Assembly: GCA_018340375.1 (NCBI GenBank)
Contig: JAFFJZ010000001.1
Coordinates: 60,318,001-60,382,000, forward strand
Length of the DNA: 64,000 nt
Origin: Gonatopus flavifemur
Lineage: Eukaryota; Arthropoda; Insecta; Hymenoptera; Dryinidae
Direction of reading: 5' to 3'
The number at the start of each line of letters is the position of its first letter. Position 1 is the first letter of the stretch. Positions 51,212 to 62,754 of this stretch are shown one piece after another. Below the pieces are notes generated by a model, which was given only the letters and a program-made list of their open reading frames with translations, searched no databases and had not been told where the DNA came from. The position numbers and the translations under genes were made by a program.

Positions 51212-51495
51212 CCCAGGTAAAAATTGACCATGGGCGCTAGGTTGCCGCAAGGCTCACCAAGATGGGCCGAGCCTAGGCTACCAGGCATGGCGCAACTCTG
51301 AAATGATAACATCATTTCAGCCTCAGCCCATTTGTTTCCACAATCAAGACCCAACACTGGAAACAGGGTTGTGATAGCATATGCCGTCAATGGCAGACCA
51401 TACAAAAATTTGTTCGCCAAGGATGAGCCAACGCTGTAGCAATCTTGCGGCAGGGTTGCACCCATCTCATGCCAATGGTCACTTTTATTTTTTAT
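51212..51495. mobile_element. Type 2 element, TTGGC/GGGCC words with palindromic core
   Basis: It starts CCCAGGTAAAAATTGACC. The far end, near 51495, carries the inverse block GCCAATGGTCAC, and GGTTGCCGCAAG is matched inversely by CTTGCGGCAGGG. At 51298-51320 a perfect palindrome of 10 bases each side of AAC occurs (CTGAAATGAT and ATCATTTCAG). It has the same layout as the copy at 19300-19537. Confidence 0.5.
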
Positions 51496-51829
51496 TGTAA
51501 TTGAAAATAAAATAAAAAATCCATTCTATCATTTCGATTGAACGAAATGAATGTCGGAGAATTTCAACATGTAATTTTTCTGATTAGTTTAAACTGATGA
51601 ATGACGTAAATCCGGTGGTCCTGGCGTAGAAGTAGGCGGGTCTGGAAACAGATGAAGAATTATTTCTGTCATGGAATCTTCAAAGGAGACTTATATATTG
51701 ATTGAATGCTTGGTTCGCCACTCGCAGGAAACAAGCATCACTCTGGTGAGAGTTATTGTAATTTGCTGTTTGAGAAGGAAGTTTCACTCTTAGCCAAGCT
51801 ATTACTCAAGTCGAGTCAAGCTAACGCCT

Positions 51830-52218
51830 AAACTGAGCGAGGCCATCGCCCAAGCTGAGCCAAGCTATTGCCCAAGCTGGACCAAGCTACGACCCATGCT
51901 TGGTGCAACATGAGAATCCATTGTCATTCAGAGTTGCCTAATGCTTGGAGCAGTGTCCCGCCAAGCCCTAGAGAGCCTCTGTTGAAAGCATACTTTTTCC
52001 TCCAAGCAATATTGGTTGAAGGATGGGCCAAGCGTGGCGCAGCCAATGATTAATGATGGATCAATGAAGTCGATTTATGACTTCCCATACTGGTACAATG
52101 TTTAGACCATTGTCAACCATCCTTGTCCCTACATAGATTGCCCAGCTTTGGCTGGCAGCCTTGCGTCTAGCTATATTCCGTCGTCAACATTGGTGGAGCC
52201 TGAAGATTTTTATATGGG
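51830..52218. mobile_element. Type 2-like element, CCAAGCT words (copy B, minus-oriented)
   Basis: Read inversely from 52218 it begins CCCATATAAAAATCTTCAGG and aligns with 18642 onward. CCAAGCTGAGCCAAGCTATT and related words repeat at 51840-51905. The inverse of 51918-51945 contains GGCAACTCTGAATGACAATGG, a version of the core seen in related elements. The inner end is approximate. Confidence 0.45.
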
Positions 52219-52307
52219 TGGTCACTTGAGTAAGGAGACAAAGATTCAGCGAGTACTGAATCAAAGTTGGTAGGATCATTCAATACGTCAGGTAAACGCG
52301 ACAATGT

Positions 52308-52427
52308 TCCAGCTAGAAATGTGGATCTTGGAGGTCTCAGGCTCTGCCTCGGGCCACTTTGACGCGATCTGAGCCAAATTAGGGCATTTGACGGTCCTAT
52401 TTGGAGAAAAGGGCATTTCTAGCTGGG
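52308..52427. mobile_element. Small type 2 element (120 bp), GT flanks
   Basis: TCCAGCTAGAAATG at the left is inverse to CATTTCTAGCTGGG at the right, and GT lies outside both ends. Inside are mirrored GGGCCACTTTGACG and GACGGTCCTATTTGG-type blocks. The first base differs from the CCC consensus. Confidence 0.5.
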
Positions 52428-52554
52428 GTACCGGTATTGTTAGAGTATTGGCTGATTACGAGATCGATAATCAAGCGTCGTTGAAATCATGGTCGTGAAA
52501 ACATGTTTGTCGAAGCTGCACCAGTAGAGAGCAGAGGTAGAGAGATTATTTGTA

Positions 52555-52843
52555 TAAATTCACTGTAGTAGCTAGGAATTAGCTGTAGTAGATATTTGAA
52601 AGTGAAAAACGCCGCAAAAGATAAACAGAGAGGACAATTATATAATAAAATTTACAATAAAGAATAATATTTTATTATGCGCATAATAAATTTAACTAAA
52701 TATATCTTTTATTATATGTTATAGCTATCTCTGTTTTTATTATATACATATGATGAAAATGTCTCTCAGTGTAAATTTTAGCTCTTGCAGCAGTCACTTT
52801 TGTTGCCACAGCTCGAAAATAGCTACCACAGCTATTTCTAGTC
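52555..52843. repeat. AGCTGTAGTAGC-word region, probable degraded foldback element
   Basis: CACTGTAGTAGCTAGGAATTAGCTG at the left (52556-52580) is roughly inverse to CACAGCTATTTCTAGTCAT at the right. The centre is an AT-rich palindromic stretch (52640-52735) with TTTATTATGCGCATAATAAA. The words match the element at 34810. Boundaries are uncertain and an inner CAGTG at about 52767 may belong to another copy. Confidence 0.35.
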
Positions 52844-52853
52844 ATCCAAGTAT

Positions 52854-53351
52854 CCCACGTAGAAATTGACGGATGGTCCAGTACCGGCTCGATACAGGCT
52901 GCCAGGGTGCAACCCTTGGCGGCCGGTATCGGTCGGATTACGGAATGATAACGCCAAATAACTCTGATCCGGTACCGGTTACCAGCATCAATTCAGTACT
53001 GGAAATCAGTGTGATTCCGACATTGAGAACTAATACCACTAGTATTGATCGCCATTCGAGTACCAATGACTGTTACTCGGTACTGGACCATTCGTCAATT
53101 TCTACGTGGCGAATCAAGTCTTCTCTCAAAGTACACGAGATATTTACTCGCATTGGTTCGGTACCGAATCAACGTTGGAGGCCAACGCTTGCATACTGAA
53201 ATTGTGCCGTTGTTAATCCAACATTGGTGGGGAAGTGGTCAATAACGGTTGGTTCACTTATCGAACCAGTACCGACACGAACTTAAAATGAATTCGGTCA
53301 AGTACCGATCCGTTCGTCACCATCGGCTCAGTACCGGAATTTCTATGTGGG
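52854..53351. mobile_element. Type 2 element, GGTACCGG words, AT flanks, with an internal duplicated end
   Basis: It starts CCCACGTAGAAATTGACG and ends CCGGAATTTCTATGTGGG, with AT outside both. A further inverse copy of the start (31 bases, near identical) lies at 53079-53109, so a complete 256-base foldback unit (52854-53109) is followed by 240 bases ending in another terminus. CCGGTACC, AGTACCGG and TCGGTACTG recur in both orientations. Confidence 0.6.
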
Positions 53352-53469
53352 ATCAAACACGTCATTCTTCTCCGTGCAAGTGGTAATGGTGCAGCATTGA
53401 TTCACTTGGCAAAGTTTAGAAATCACAAAGCATATATTCATATCTTTTGTTGAGTTAACCATTAGTAAT

Positions 53470-53560
53470 CTCGCGGTATAGCTCATCGGTTAAGAGTTAC
53501 ATTTTAGAAGATTGGGTAAGAACGGACATAAGTTCGAACCCTTTTACGCAAGATATCATT
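53470..53560 (+). repeat. tRNA-like sequence, copy 2 (tRNA-derived SINE head or tRNA pseudogene)
   Basis: It opens with CGCGGTATAGCTCATCGG, almost identical to the copy at 13609, then has AGTTCGAACCC as a B box at about 53531. T-stem pairing is short and the acceptor stem is only partly paired, so an active tRNA gene is unlikely. The bases after both copies also look related (AAAGTTCCTCGATGG against AAAGTTTCTCAATCATC), which suggests a shared SINE body. Confidence 0.5.
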
Positions 53561-53673
53561 TTCACTGTGTTCACTCGCGTGGATAAAGTTCCTCGATGGT
53601 TATGAACTATAGAAAAAGATCAAAGTAAACTATTCTTTAAGAATTTTCAAAAATTATTTACAAAGGTTTCATT

Positions 53674-53772
53674 CCCTGGTGGAAAGCGTTACATGGTTTC
53701 TGGTCGGTCACTGGCTAGTTACCGACTAGTAGCTGCCAGTGGCCAGCTGAACTGGGCAAATTTCTACCAGGG
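53674..53772. mobile_element. Tiny type 2 element (99 bp), TT flanks
   Basis: CCCTGGTGGAAAG at the left is inverse to AAATTTCTACCAGGG at the right apart from small changes, and TT borders both. The interior alternates CGGTCACTGGCTAGTTACCG and CTAGTAGCTGCCAGTGGCC, a mirrored word pair. It is the shortest complete copy and shows the minimal architecture. Confidence 0.6.
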
Positions 53773-53840
53773 TTGCCCCATAGTACGATCTCGGTACACT
53801 TAAGGTAAAAATTCCAATACTGAGCCTTCTGTGAAACATG

Positions 53841-54093
53841 CACCGTAAAAAGTGATTGTGGAATTTTCCCCCAACGAATAGTGGTAGCAAAGTTTCTCCA
53901 TAGATGGGGAATTCTTCACCATAATGCGGTGGACTTTCCTTCCATTTGTAGAGGATTTAACACCCAAAGAACAACATAATTTCTCAAAGTGGTGGAAATA
54001 TCCCTCATTTTTTATGAAGAAGCAATTCCCCCACGATGAGGGGACGAAATCCATCAACAGTGTGAAGGAAAACTACAAACATTTTTTACAGTG
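53841..54093. mobile_element. Type 1 foldback element (253 bp), GGGGGAATT words, TG flanks
   Basis: CACCGTAAAAAGTGATTGTGG at the left is inverse to CTACAAACATTTTTTACAGTG at the right, with TG outside both ends. TTTTCCCCCAACG, TGGGGAATTC and AATTCCCCCACG are spread in both orientations, as is GGTGGA/TCCACC-like sequence. Confidence 0.65.
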
Positions 54094-56916
54094 TGTTTAT
54101 ATCATTCAGTTCTTTTTTCTGTACTGACAAACTCTGCCAACGATACTTTGCCGGTAGCGAGCCATTTTACAATTTCTACACGGGGAATTTTATTTGAGAA
54201 AATTTTCCTCGAAATGTCGATATCCACTTGTAAATATTTGCCACAGGCTTTTTTATCGAGAATAAGGGACTTCTCCTCACCTGTCATCTCCTAGGGATTA
54301 AATCCCTCACGAAGAATTCATTATTATCAAATATTGATAAACTCGTTTTTCAAACCATACGAAGACCCATCAAAAATGTTGAATAAATTACTCTATCTCT
54401 GGATTTCGCATGAAACCGTAATAAACTTTCCAATTTCACGAGGATCGATAGGAACCAATTTGTTCTCCATCATCGTTCGTCTTCTATGAATGTGAAATTT
54501 CCTCGAATCGATAAAAGTTCAGAACAGTCTCATCGACAAAAGTTCGAACGGAATTCGATGATATATATGCATATTCAGAACTTTCATTTCAAATCCCCTC
54601 AGAAAAAAAAACGAAATCTTGAATACAGATTTCATACGTCATGTACAAAATTCGTACTCTCCTCGCACTTTACGCGATACTAGTTACATAAATCTTCACG
54701 ATATCGTTATTCTTGGAACGTTGAATCCACCCTATCATTATAAAAGGAACCGTAGAAAAAATCCTTCCATCGCCGTTAAGCGGAAAAGTATCGATTAAAT
54801 ACAATAACTACACAAGCGCGTATATCTCCTTATTATCAGATGCGAGTATTCAAACAGAATTTTTCACATTTTACAATAGTTTCTAGAATCACGGTATTGT
54901 ATATCGTTATTGTATACCGATTGACCCTCAACTCGCATTATTATTTGCTGGTTTTATCACGAGATAGAACATAGAACCGTCGTTGCGTTCGTGATTTTCT
55001 TCACGTCAATAAGTCAATTGAAATTATCACGTATATAATTATTTATTTGAGAAATAAAACGATCTTGATGCATCAAGTTGTTGGAATACGTTGATTTATC
55101 TCTTCCCATTACTTCTCTCTTCGCTTTGCACGAGATTGCGTTCACGCACAAGTACGACTGATTATTCCGTTCGTGTACTATCTCGTGTACACGTATCTCT
55201 ATATAACGCCAACGTCGTATTTAAGATACCAAGCGATTTTCATTCTATTCGTATGGTGGGTGAACGAGCAAAGAATGTACTCTACACACGCGTGTGCGTA
55301 TAGACTCGTACGCGATCTCCGTACGTGAAAGAGAATAGAAGTGTTGTGTTGTTCGTCTATGAAAGTGCGCCAACTTGAAATTACGCCGCCGATACGGTCG
55401 CTATAAGTCTCCCCTGCGTGTAACACGTGCGTTTCGACGATTGACAATCGACTATCCCATTCATACCGCCGATCGCAGAATCGCGGAGGACAAATCTGAC
55501 ATTGAGAGTTGCAGGATTGTTTTATCCTCCTACATCTTATCTTCCTTTCAAGGATTCCTCTTTATCTCGGTAATTATGAGAATGTTCTACCGTTATGAAA
55601 TTCTAGTATTTCGTGTCTGATTTAATAGTCACGTAATATTGCAATAATTAACACCTCGTTTAACAGTTGTAACACGATGTAGGTTAGCCTTGAGGATGGA
55701 CGATTCTATTATATAGAACCTGTGAGGCTTCGTTCTTGTTACAATGCAAATTACAAGTGCACTGCGAAAGGAGAATATAGTTCATGTAGCGTGGGGTATA
55801 TCATTTTTATAGAATCCTTCTGGGTGAGTTGTATATCGAGTTCAACTCTTTTTATCGCTTTAGAATTCTTGGAGAGATTTTTCTTCAACTTCAAGGATTT
55901 TCGAGACTGATAAGTGGTCTCATAAGCCTAGTAAGAATGATTATAAAAGTGAAGTTAATCCCTAGAAAAAACCTTGACACGAACTGCAGAATGATTAGAA
56001 GCATTCCTGTCGAGTTAGCTGTGCGGCAATGTCAATTTTGAGGCTGTGAAAATACTTTTCGTAGAATTTGCAATCAAATACATTTAGAATTCGTCGAATT
56101 ATGGAAAGAAGATGGTATATACATCCTCATGGAATCGAATACGTTGCATCAAGCTGTTGATTATCATTCAAAAATATAAACTTCATATCCTACGGATCGA
56201 ATCATCCAACGCAGGATATCGTATAGCTGAAAGTGCTACATGATCACTCGAACGTGGGTTAAAATATAAACAATCCTGCATTCGAAAGTGTTTTCTAACC
56301 ATAATAATATATTACATTATTCACGATCTATCAACAGTGTATTGTATTTCAAGTACTTTATTACATACTGCGATCAACTATTCCTTGACTCATTTAAAAA
56401 TCCTAAGAACGGTATATGATTTAGTTGAATTTTTCAATTATATCACAATATCGTACCATATTTGAATTCATAAATTCTATTCAAAGTATGTATTCAAATT
56501 CTTGAACTCTGTTTTTCCTAAAAATGATACCTCGATATTCACGAGTTGGCTTGGTACCGAGAAAATGGGGTAAGAAAATTAATTTTAGCTTTCCAAAGAA
56601 TGCACGCCAACAATATCTTGACGCGATAAATATTTACCTTATATTTATATACGCGGGTCGTAGGAAAATAGTTTCTTCGAACAATTTTATACATGAGAAG
56701 TTTAATTAAATGATGGTAATAAGAATTAAATTCTTAATGCAAATTGTATTCAATCTGATGTCAAGCTTCAAACGTATTGCTTTTTTTTTTCTTTTTCAAA
56801 GAAAGTTCCACAACCATGTGTTGACCTCGTACTAATATTCACCAACAGCTCCCACGATCTATTGGTTTCATAATCCAGTTATTCGATTATATAATTTCCT
56901 TCGTTCGCAAAATTCA
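54094..56916. other. No gene recognised; CpG-rich patch at 55040-55520
   Basis: At 55040-55520 CpG density and GC rise, with overlapping ORFs of 70-82 codons on both strands. This pattern suits a promoter or leader exon of an unseen gene better than a coding exon. The remainder is plain AT-rich sequence. Confidence 0.35.
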
Positions 56917-57510
56917 ATGAAAATTCCTTCTTCGTATTCATTCTTTCAATCTTCAGATTTATGTAATTTTATATTAAAATTTTTAAATCAAAACTGTGAG
57001 AATGGAAGGAACATCGATAAACAAAAGAAAATAATACAAAAATGTTATTATTTTTGGTACGATTTTCCGAACCAAGTGATTTTATGTATAAAATGTAAAA
57101 TTTCCAAGTACAACAATCATGTTTTTCAAATTTTTGACGTTGAAATAAATTTAACGTATTTTATTCCATTGAATTGTTACGTACAGAGACCGTTGTTCGA
57201 TAATTATGATGTCAAATCACTCAAGTTCGAAAGATACAATCGAACATATGTTCAATCGTGTGATTCTTCATCCGCATATGTCAAAAAACGAGCGAAATTT
57301 ATGCAGACCTGTCCGGCAAGATTGTACCTCTCAAATTGTGGAATGTTAATAGCTGTTGCGGAGAGCTTTCTTGAGAATCATAATAAAAGAAAAGAAAAAG
57401 AAAGAAGAAATACCACGAGCGAGGGAAGGAAACTTGAGAGAAGGTCTGGTTATGGAGCTCTGATCCAGTTTCAAAACCACTTTCGTTTTGTCTGTTTTCT
57501 TAAGAGATAA
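56917..57510 (+). CDS. Unrecognised 197-codon ORF
   Basis: An uninterrupted ATG-to-stop frame of 594 bases is unusual in DNA this AT-rich, and the next longest unexplained ORF in the window is 123 codons. The product is rich in Phe, Tyr, Asn, Lys and Cys (for example a C-x2-C at about residues 57-60), with a basic tail (about 157-176) and no signal peptide or known domain. Codon use follows the local AT bias and lacks the CpG-rich character of the exon at 37863, which argues against a conserved gene. It could be a young lineage-specific gene, a relic or chance. Confidence 0.2.
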   Translation: MKIPSSYSFFQSSDLCNFILKFLNQNCENGRNIDKQKKIIQKCYYFWYDFPNQVILCIKCKISKYNNHVFQIFDVEINLTYFIPLNCYVQRPLFDNYDVKSLKFERYNRTYVQSCDSSSAYVKKRAKFMQTCPARLYLSNCGMLIAVAESFLENHNKRKEKERRNTTSEGRKLERRSGYGALIQFQNHFRFVCFLKR

Positions 57511-60500
57511 TATCATTAATAATATGGGAATAATAAGCATTGTGATCAACTGACAATGCATTTGGGAGTTCTTATTTTAAAATATGATGAAACCTTTTTC
57601 CAGAAAAATTTCTTCTTTGTCGTTACACCGTAAAGTCTGGAAGTTCTAATTCATATTTCAAATAACAAGTTCAATTTATGCTTGGAAATGTTCAGTTGTT
57701 GTGTGCTGCTCTATGCATTTAACGTTTAAGGAGTGGAAGCCATGTTCCGGTACCTTCCACCTCTGTTTCCTCGTAAAATACCGTGCAAGATCGATAAGGG
57801 CGACTTACACTTTCGTGAGATACAATATTTCTCCACGCACCCATGCACATCCTGATTTGTCCTTGAAAATATATTTTCAAAATGCTAAGATCTTGAAATC
57901 CTTTGAGAGAGTTCCTACAGGGTGCGTGTTAAAGACCTTGTTATATCTGAATTCATTTCATCATAGTTATTCGAGATAAATCTCACACAGTATACTGTGA
58001 AATTTAAAATTACACCTTCCCTCGTGAAAGATTCCTGGAATGTATCGATTACATGCACACTTTTGGATACATTCGGAACCTGTTTCAAATATTCTCGGAA
58101 CATTTGTGTTGTGCGTGGAATCCACCGGTTCACGTTGATTGTCTTATCTCCGCTAATATATACCAAAGAATCTTGTAGCTTGAGAGCATCGCTTTTCTTC
58201 GCTTAAGAACTACGAGAATTTTATTCTACGTTATCACCTCTACGTTATCATCCTTCACTTCAACCGTTATATACCGTAACTTTTTGACATCATTGATGCC
58301 TCGATGATGTCAATGACTGAACAAATCAATTCCGAGCAAGTTTATTAGTTTATTAATAAAAACTAATCCAAACATTTGTATCCTAATTGAATTTCTGTAC
58401 GTTAACGAACCATTCTTCACGACATTCATTGTCTACAATCGGAAAATGTGTAACGCTTCTCATTAATCACTCCTGTCGATTATCAGTGTTGTTATTCCAA
58501 CGATCGTACAGTACTCGATAATCACTGATTTGAATTTACAGAATAGTAGAATACAAATTCACGAGTGAAAGTTCTTGAAATTGTATTACATCGTAAATCG
58601 GATGTGACAGTGCGAACATCTCTATTACAAAAAACAACAGGGAAGTTTTTTTTCCAGGAACCAGGGTGTCGAGGTCATGAAATAAAATAACAGCTGCACG
58701 TTAACGCATCATCGAGTACAAAGAAGATATTTAATCTTTCGTTTCCAATGAAATACAATTAGTTAATGATAACGAGAGTTCGAAAGAGGTCCCATACACA
58801 TGTTAACAGACACGATTAAGATGAGTGAGATTAATTGTTTTTCAACTCCAAGTATTCTTATTAACGAATGCAGAAAAATCGAGAGAGGTTTACTTTTTAA
58901 TTCGATGTATCAATTCTTTGTGTCGCGTAGATCTTCCAGATGTCTTTGGAACATCCATTACTCTCGAATAAATATCCCAAGTTCACAGGGTGTCCCAGAA
59001 TTCGGAGACCGTACTGCACAGGCGTATTCTACTTGGCAAAATATTATTGGAAGCTCAGATTTTGAGATTAAAAATTTGGAGTGAAATTCTGCGTTTTCAT
59101 TGGCTGAAATTCGAGAAATGAGAATCTCAAACAAATTGTCGCATAGAAATTATGGAACTCATAAAACACCTAAACAAAATACCATAAGAAAAATTGTTTC
59201 TTCCTTGATATGATGAGACTATTTTTCAAATACGGTGAATATACAAAAAGTTTGACACAAATGACGTTCCTCATCATCGCATGAATATTTCTCTCGTCTG
59301 AAAAAAAAACTCCACTCCTCGTTTCTTCAAATCATACAAATCATTCCCCCTTCGTAAGATCCAAAGTTGTCTGAATAAACGAAACAAATCAATAGCCATT
59401 TCCGCACTTCAACAGCTTTTCAGCCGAATGCTGGAATTTCAACAAATTATATACACTTCACATAATTTCACGTATTCAAAAGAAACGAAATATTCAACGG
59501 TAGAATTTCTGGCTGCGGAGAAGAGGGCATCGCAAGGCACGTTACGTAACGTTACATTACATCTCGACGTGAAAATTTAAAATACATACAATTCCGAAAC
59601 CATGGTATTTGAACATTTTATGACATCAACATCCGGTACTCGTTCGTTACATCAACAACGGTTTACGGAATAAACAATATTCTTACGCCACCGAACGAGT
59701 ACCGTATTTTCTTCGATTAATTACTATAATTTCACGATCTTCAAATTAACGTGAGTGAAAGACGATACGGAACATTGTTGTTCTGTAGATAAAATTCGAA
59801 TCTTCCTCCAATGAGTAGAGATAGGAACTTTATGCGAGGAGCATAAAAGCATAAATTCAGATAACGCGATTTAAGCTTAATATTTTTTTCATACTGGACT
59901 ATGTAATTGAAATTAGCTTGAAATTCACAAGCATAATGAAGCATAATTTCCCCCTCGATGCAGCATAAGAGAATTTCAGCATATTGACTGCATAATCATT
60001 TTGAAAATTGTGAATTTCAAATTTCCAAGAAATTTTTTTTTTAAAACTTAATGAAAAAAGAATTTTTTTCCTGAAATTTTGTTTCTGAAATTGAGAAAAA
60101 ATTTTCCTTGAAATTTGGACTCTGTATCGTGATCAAAGGATTAATCAAAATTCATTAATCGCATTCAATATCAAGATCTCTTTGTTTTAGCTTTGATTCA
60201 AATTTTCCTCAACTTGGAACTCTTTCTGAGTACTCAAAAACAAAATTAATTAACGTCGGATGAGAATTAATTAAGTCGAAGGTGGATTTTTGTCTCTGAA
60301 TTCACCAAACATTTTTCACTGCAAAACAATCGATTTGTTTTTATCCCTGAAAACAACGAATCCAAAATACTTGGAGCGATTTGGGGGATCTTTGGGTGCA
60401 CCCAATGAACTCAACTATTGAATATTTTATATAATTGATGCGATAGAAATAAATAAAAATAAAAATTCGCATATAATCTGATGTCTAATTATCCGTGTTG

Positions 60501-62479
60501 AATATAGCGGTGGGGATGATTGATAATTTATTGTTGGGTTCATTCTTTTAGTTCCCTTGAAATTGTAGAAAAGTGTACCTGACACAAACAGAGGTCATGA
60601 TTCATTCATGTAAATTCTAGTTTCAGAATATCACCTTCCAAATTTATTGAAATGATGAAACTTCATATTTCAGTTATTAAACTCTGAATTACGTATGTTC
60701 AAAGACTGAAAATTCATTGTTCAACGTTCCTGAAGTTTGAATCGTTTATTCAAACGAATTGGTAATCGAATAACGAAATACTCAACTGTTCAAGATCTAA
60801 ATTCTTGCATTACGTTGCATATTATCTTTGATATCACATTCTCAGTTACAAAGAGTCAATTCGAACAGATAAACACCGATGATGTTTCGTTTCTATGAAC
60901 GATTCAAACTTCAGGAAGTGTATTTTGTATCACATTGACTCACATGAGTTATTAAAAATTAACAGGAGAAGCATTTTGATAATCAATCAGGGATTATAAA
61001 TGAATCATTTTGGCAGCAAATATGAGCAAAATTTTGAAAAACAAAGAGCATAACTGAAGCATAAATTACTGATTTTTGCAAGCATAAATCGCTCTTCAAA
61101 GAAGCAGAAAGTTCCTATCTCTACCCATGAGAAAAAAACATGAATCATTTTTTCGTTCGAATGAACTTTGCGCTATGACGAATTGTGATTGAGATTGGAA
61201 TTTAAATAGTTACTTCCGGAGTTAAGGATAAGGAAGTGAAAAGCGAAATGTTTTCGGTGATTGATCGATCGTCACATCTGTTGTGGGTATCGTTTATTTC
61301 AACTCGCTTTAATTATGTAAATAATTTGCATACATCTTTCGATGATACGTCGACGCATCGCTACGACACAGCTTCATCAAACTTACAATTATTTGTACAA
61401 ATTTGTGACAATGCGAAATGATTGTACCAGGCATTTTCACTTACCGTTGTACATTGAACGGCTTCTCGGTGCACTTGTACGACGTTTGACCTGAATATGT
61501 ATGCTGCTTTTACCGGTTCCTTAAGAATATCAGACGATAGCTTGACACGTTGAGTAAGTGACACGCGCATTGACGCGTACGTAATGTCTGAGTGCATTCC
61601 ATTGTTCGACTTATGTCCTCGATTTTACCCGCGACGATCATTATGATTCTGTACTCTTTCCCTTTTCTGTAAAGTGGCTGCTGGTCGGTCTTTAGGATGG
61701 CCAATTTCTACAAGTAAATCTTGAAAGTAGAAAGAATGGAAAAGTATTGTACTCTCTTTCTTCCCGGTTACGTGAGCGAGCATCTTATTTAGGAATGGAA
61801 ATTTTGATATAAATTTATTTTATATCGTATGAGTATCTTAATGCATGAACCTTCAACTGTCGGATATTCTTGATTTATTGGAATATTCAAATTTAAATCG
61901 GAAGATGGAAAGAAATCTCAAAAAACGTGGGTTTAATATACATATATATATTTCTTTTTTTTGTGTATATCCGTATGTTGTGTAACTGTTTTCCATTTCT
62001 CTGTGTTATTAAGATTTGATATTTTGTAAATCAAGTCGTTTTCTATTTCTCTACACGAGATTGTATATTTCGAATAATTAGAGAATTTTTTGTTCATTTT
62101 TTCGTCGTACTTCCACGTCTTTCATTTATTTATTTGTTTTTCACCTATGAACTGCCGAAGTCCGAAGTGTAGAATCAATGGTTATCTTCTGCGAGTAGTT
62201 GGGACAAACTGATAAATTACTGATTTACAATTCCTTAGGATTTGTTCTCACAGCACACCCTGCGCTCGTACGCAGTGAAAAATTTCTCATTGATTGTATA
62301 GAATTTCGTGATGACTTACAGAGTGTATTACCAAGTGCGCGATGAGCACCAACGTAGCAAGTGTATCGTACAAAGACACAGAAGTATACCACACCGCCCT
62401 ATAAAACTACCCACACGACTACCTACCCGAACGCAAGGGTGTACAGAAACTGTATAAGAAATCTGCGCATCCTTGCGCA
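57511..62479. other. No gene recognised
   Basis: AT-rich sequence with ORFs of at most 94 codons. A slightly GC-richer area at 61230-61720 has ORFs on both strands, none with splice sites or motifs that would support a gene. Confidence 0.45.
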
Positions 62480-62754
62480 CACTGACAGAAAAACGCCCTG
62501 GTTCAAACATTCGTGGCTGCAATAACTTGAAATCTGGTTTTATTCACCAGGAAAAGTGGTTGAAGCAAGAATTAACTAAATTTCTCAGGTTGGAAAAATC
62601 AGATTCTTTTCTTGGTGTGATAACCAGGAAATGTAGTTAATTTTGGCTTTAACCACTTTTTCTGGACATCACAACCACATTCCCTAGTGAATTGAAGCAG
62701 ATTTCAAGTTATTGCGACCACGAATGTTTCAACTAGATCGCTTTTCTGTCAGTG
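62480..62754. mobile_element. Type 1 foldback element (275 bp), CTGGTT/AACCA words
   Basis: CACTGACAGAAAAACG at the left and CGCTTTTCTGTCAGTG at the right are inverse, followed inward by GTTCAAACATTCGTGG and its inverse CCACGAATGTTTCAAC. AACCAGG, GTGGTTG and CACAACCAC recur in both orientations. The flanks are CA and TA. It shares words with the element at 24860-25060. Confidence 0.65.

Noticed and set aside
51199..51465. 88-codon minus-strand ORF
   Set aside because: It is contained in the type 2 element at 51212-51495; residues follow the repeated words and no protein family is recognised.
52873..53245. Overlapping ORFs of 108 and 66 codons
   Set aside because: Both fall inside the GGTACCGG-word foldback element and owe their length to its GC-richer repeats.
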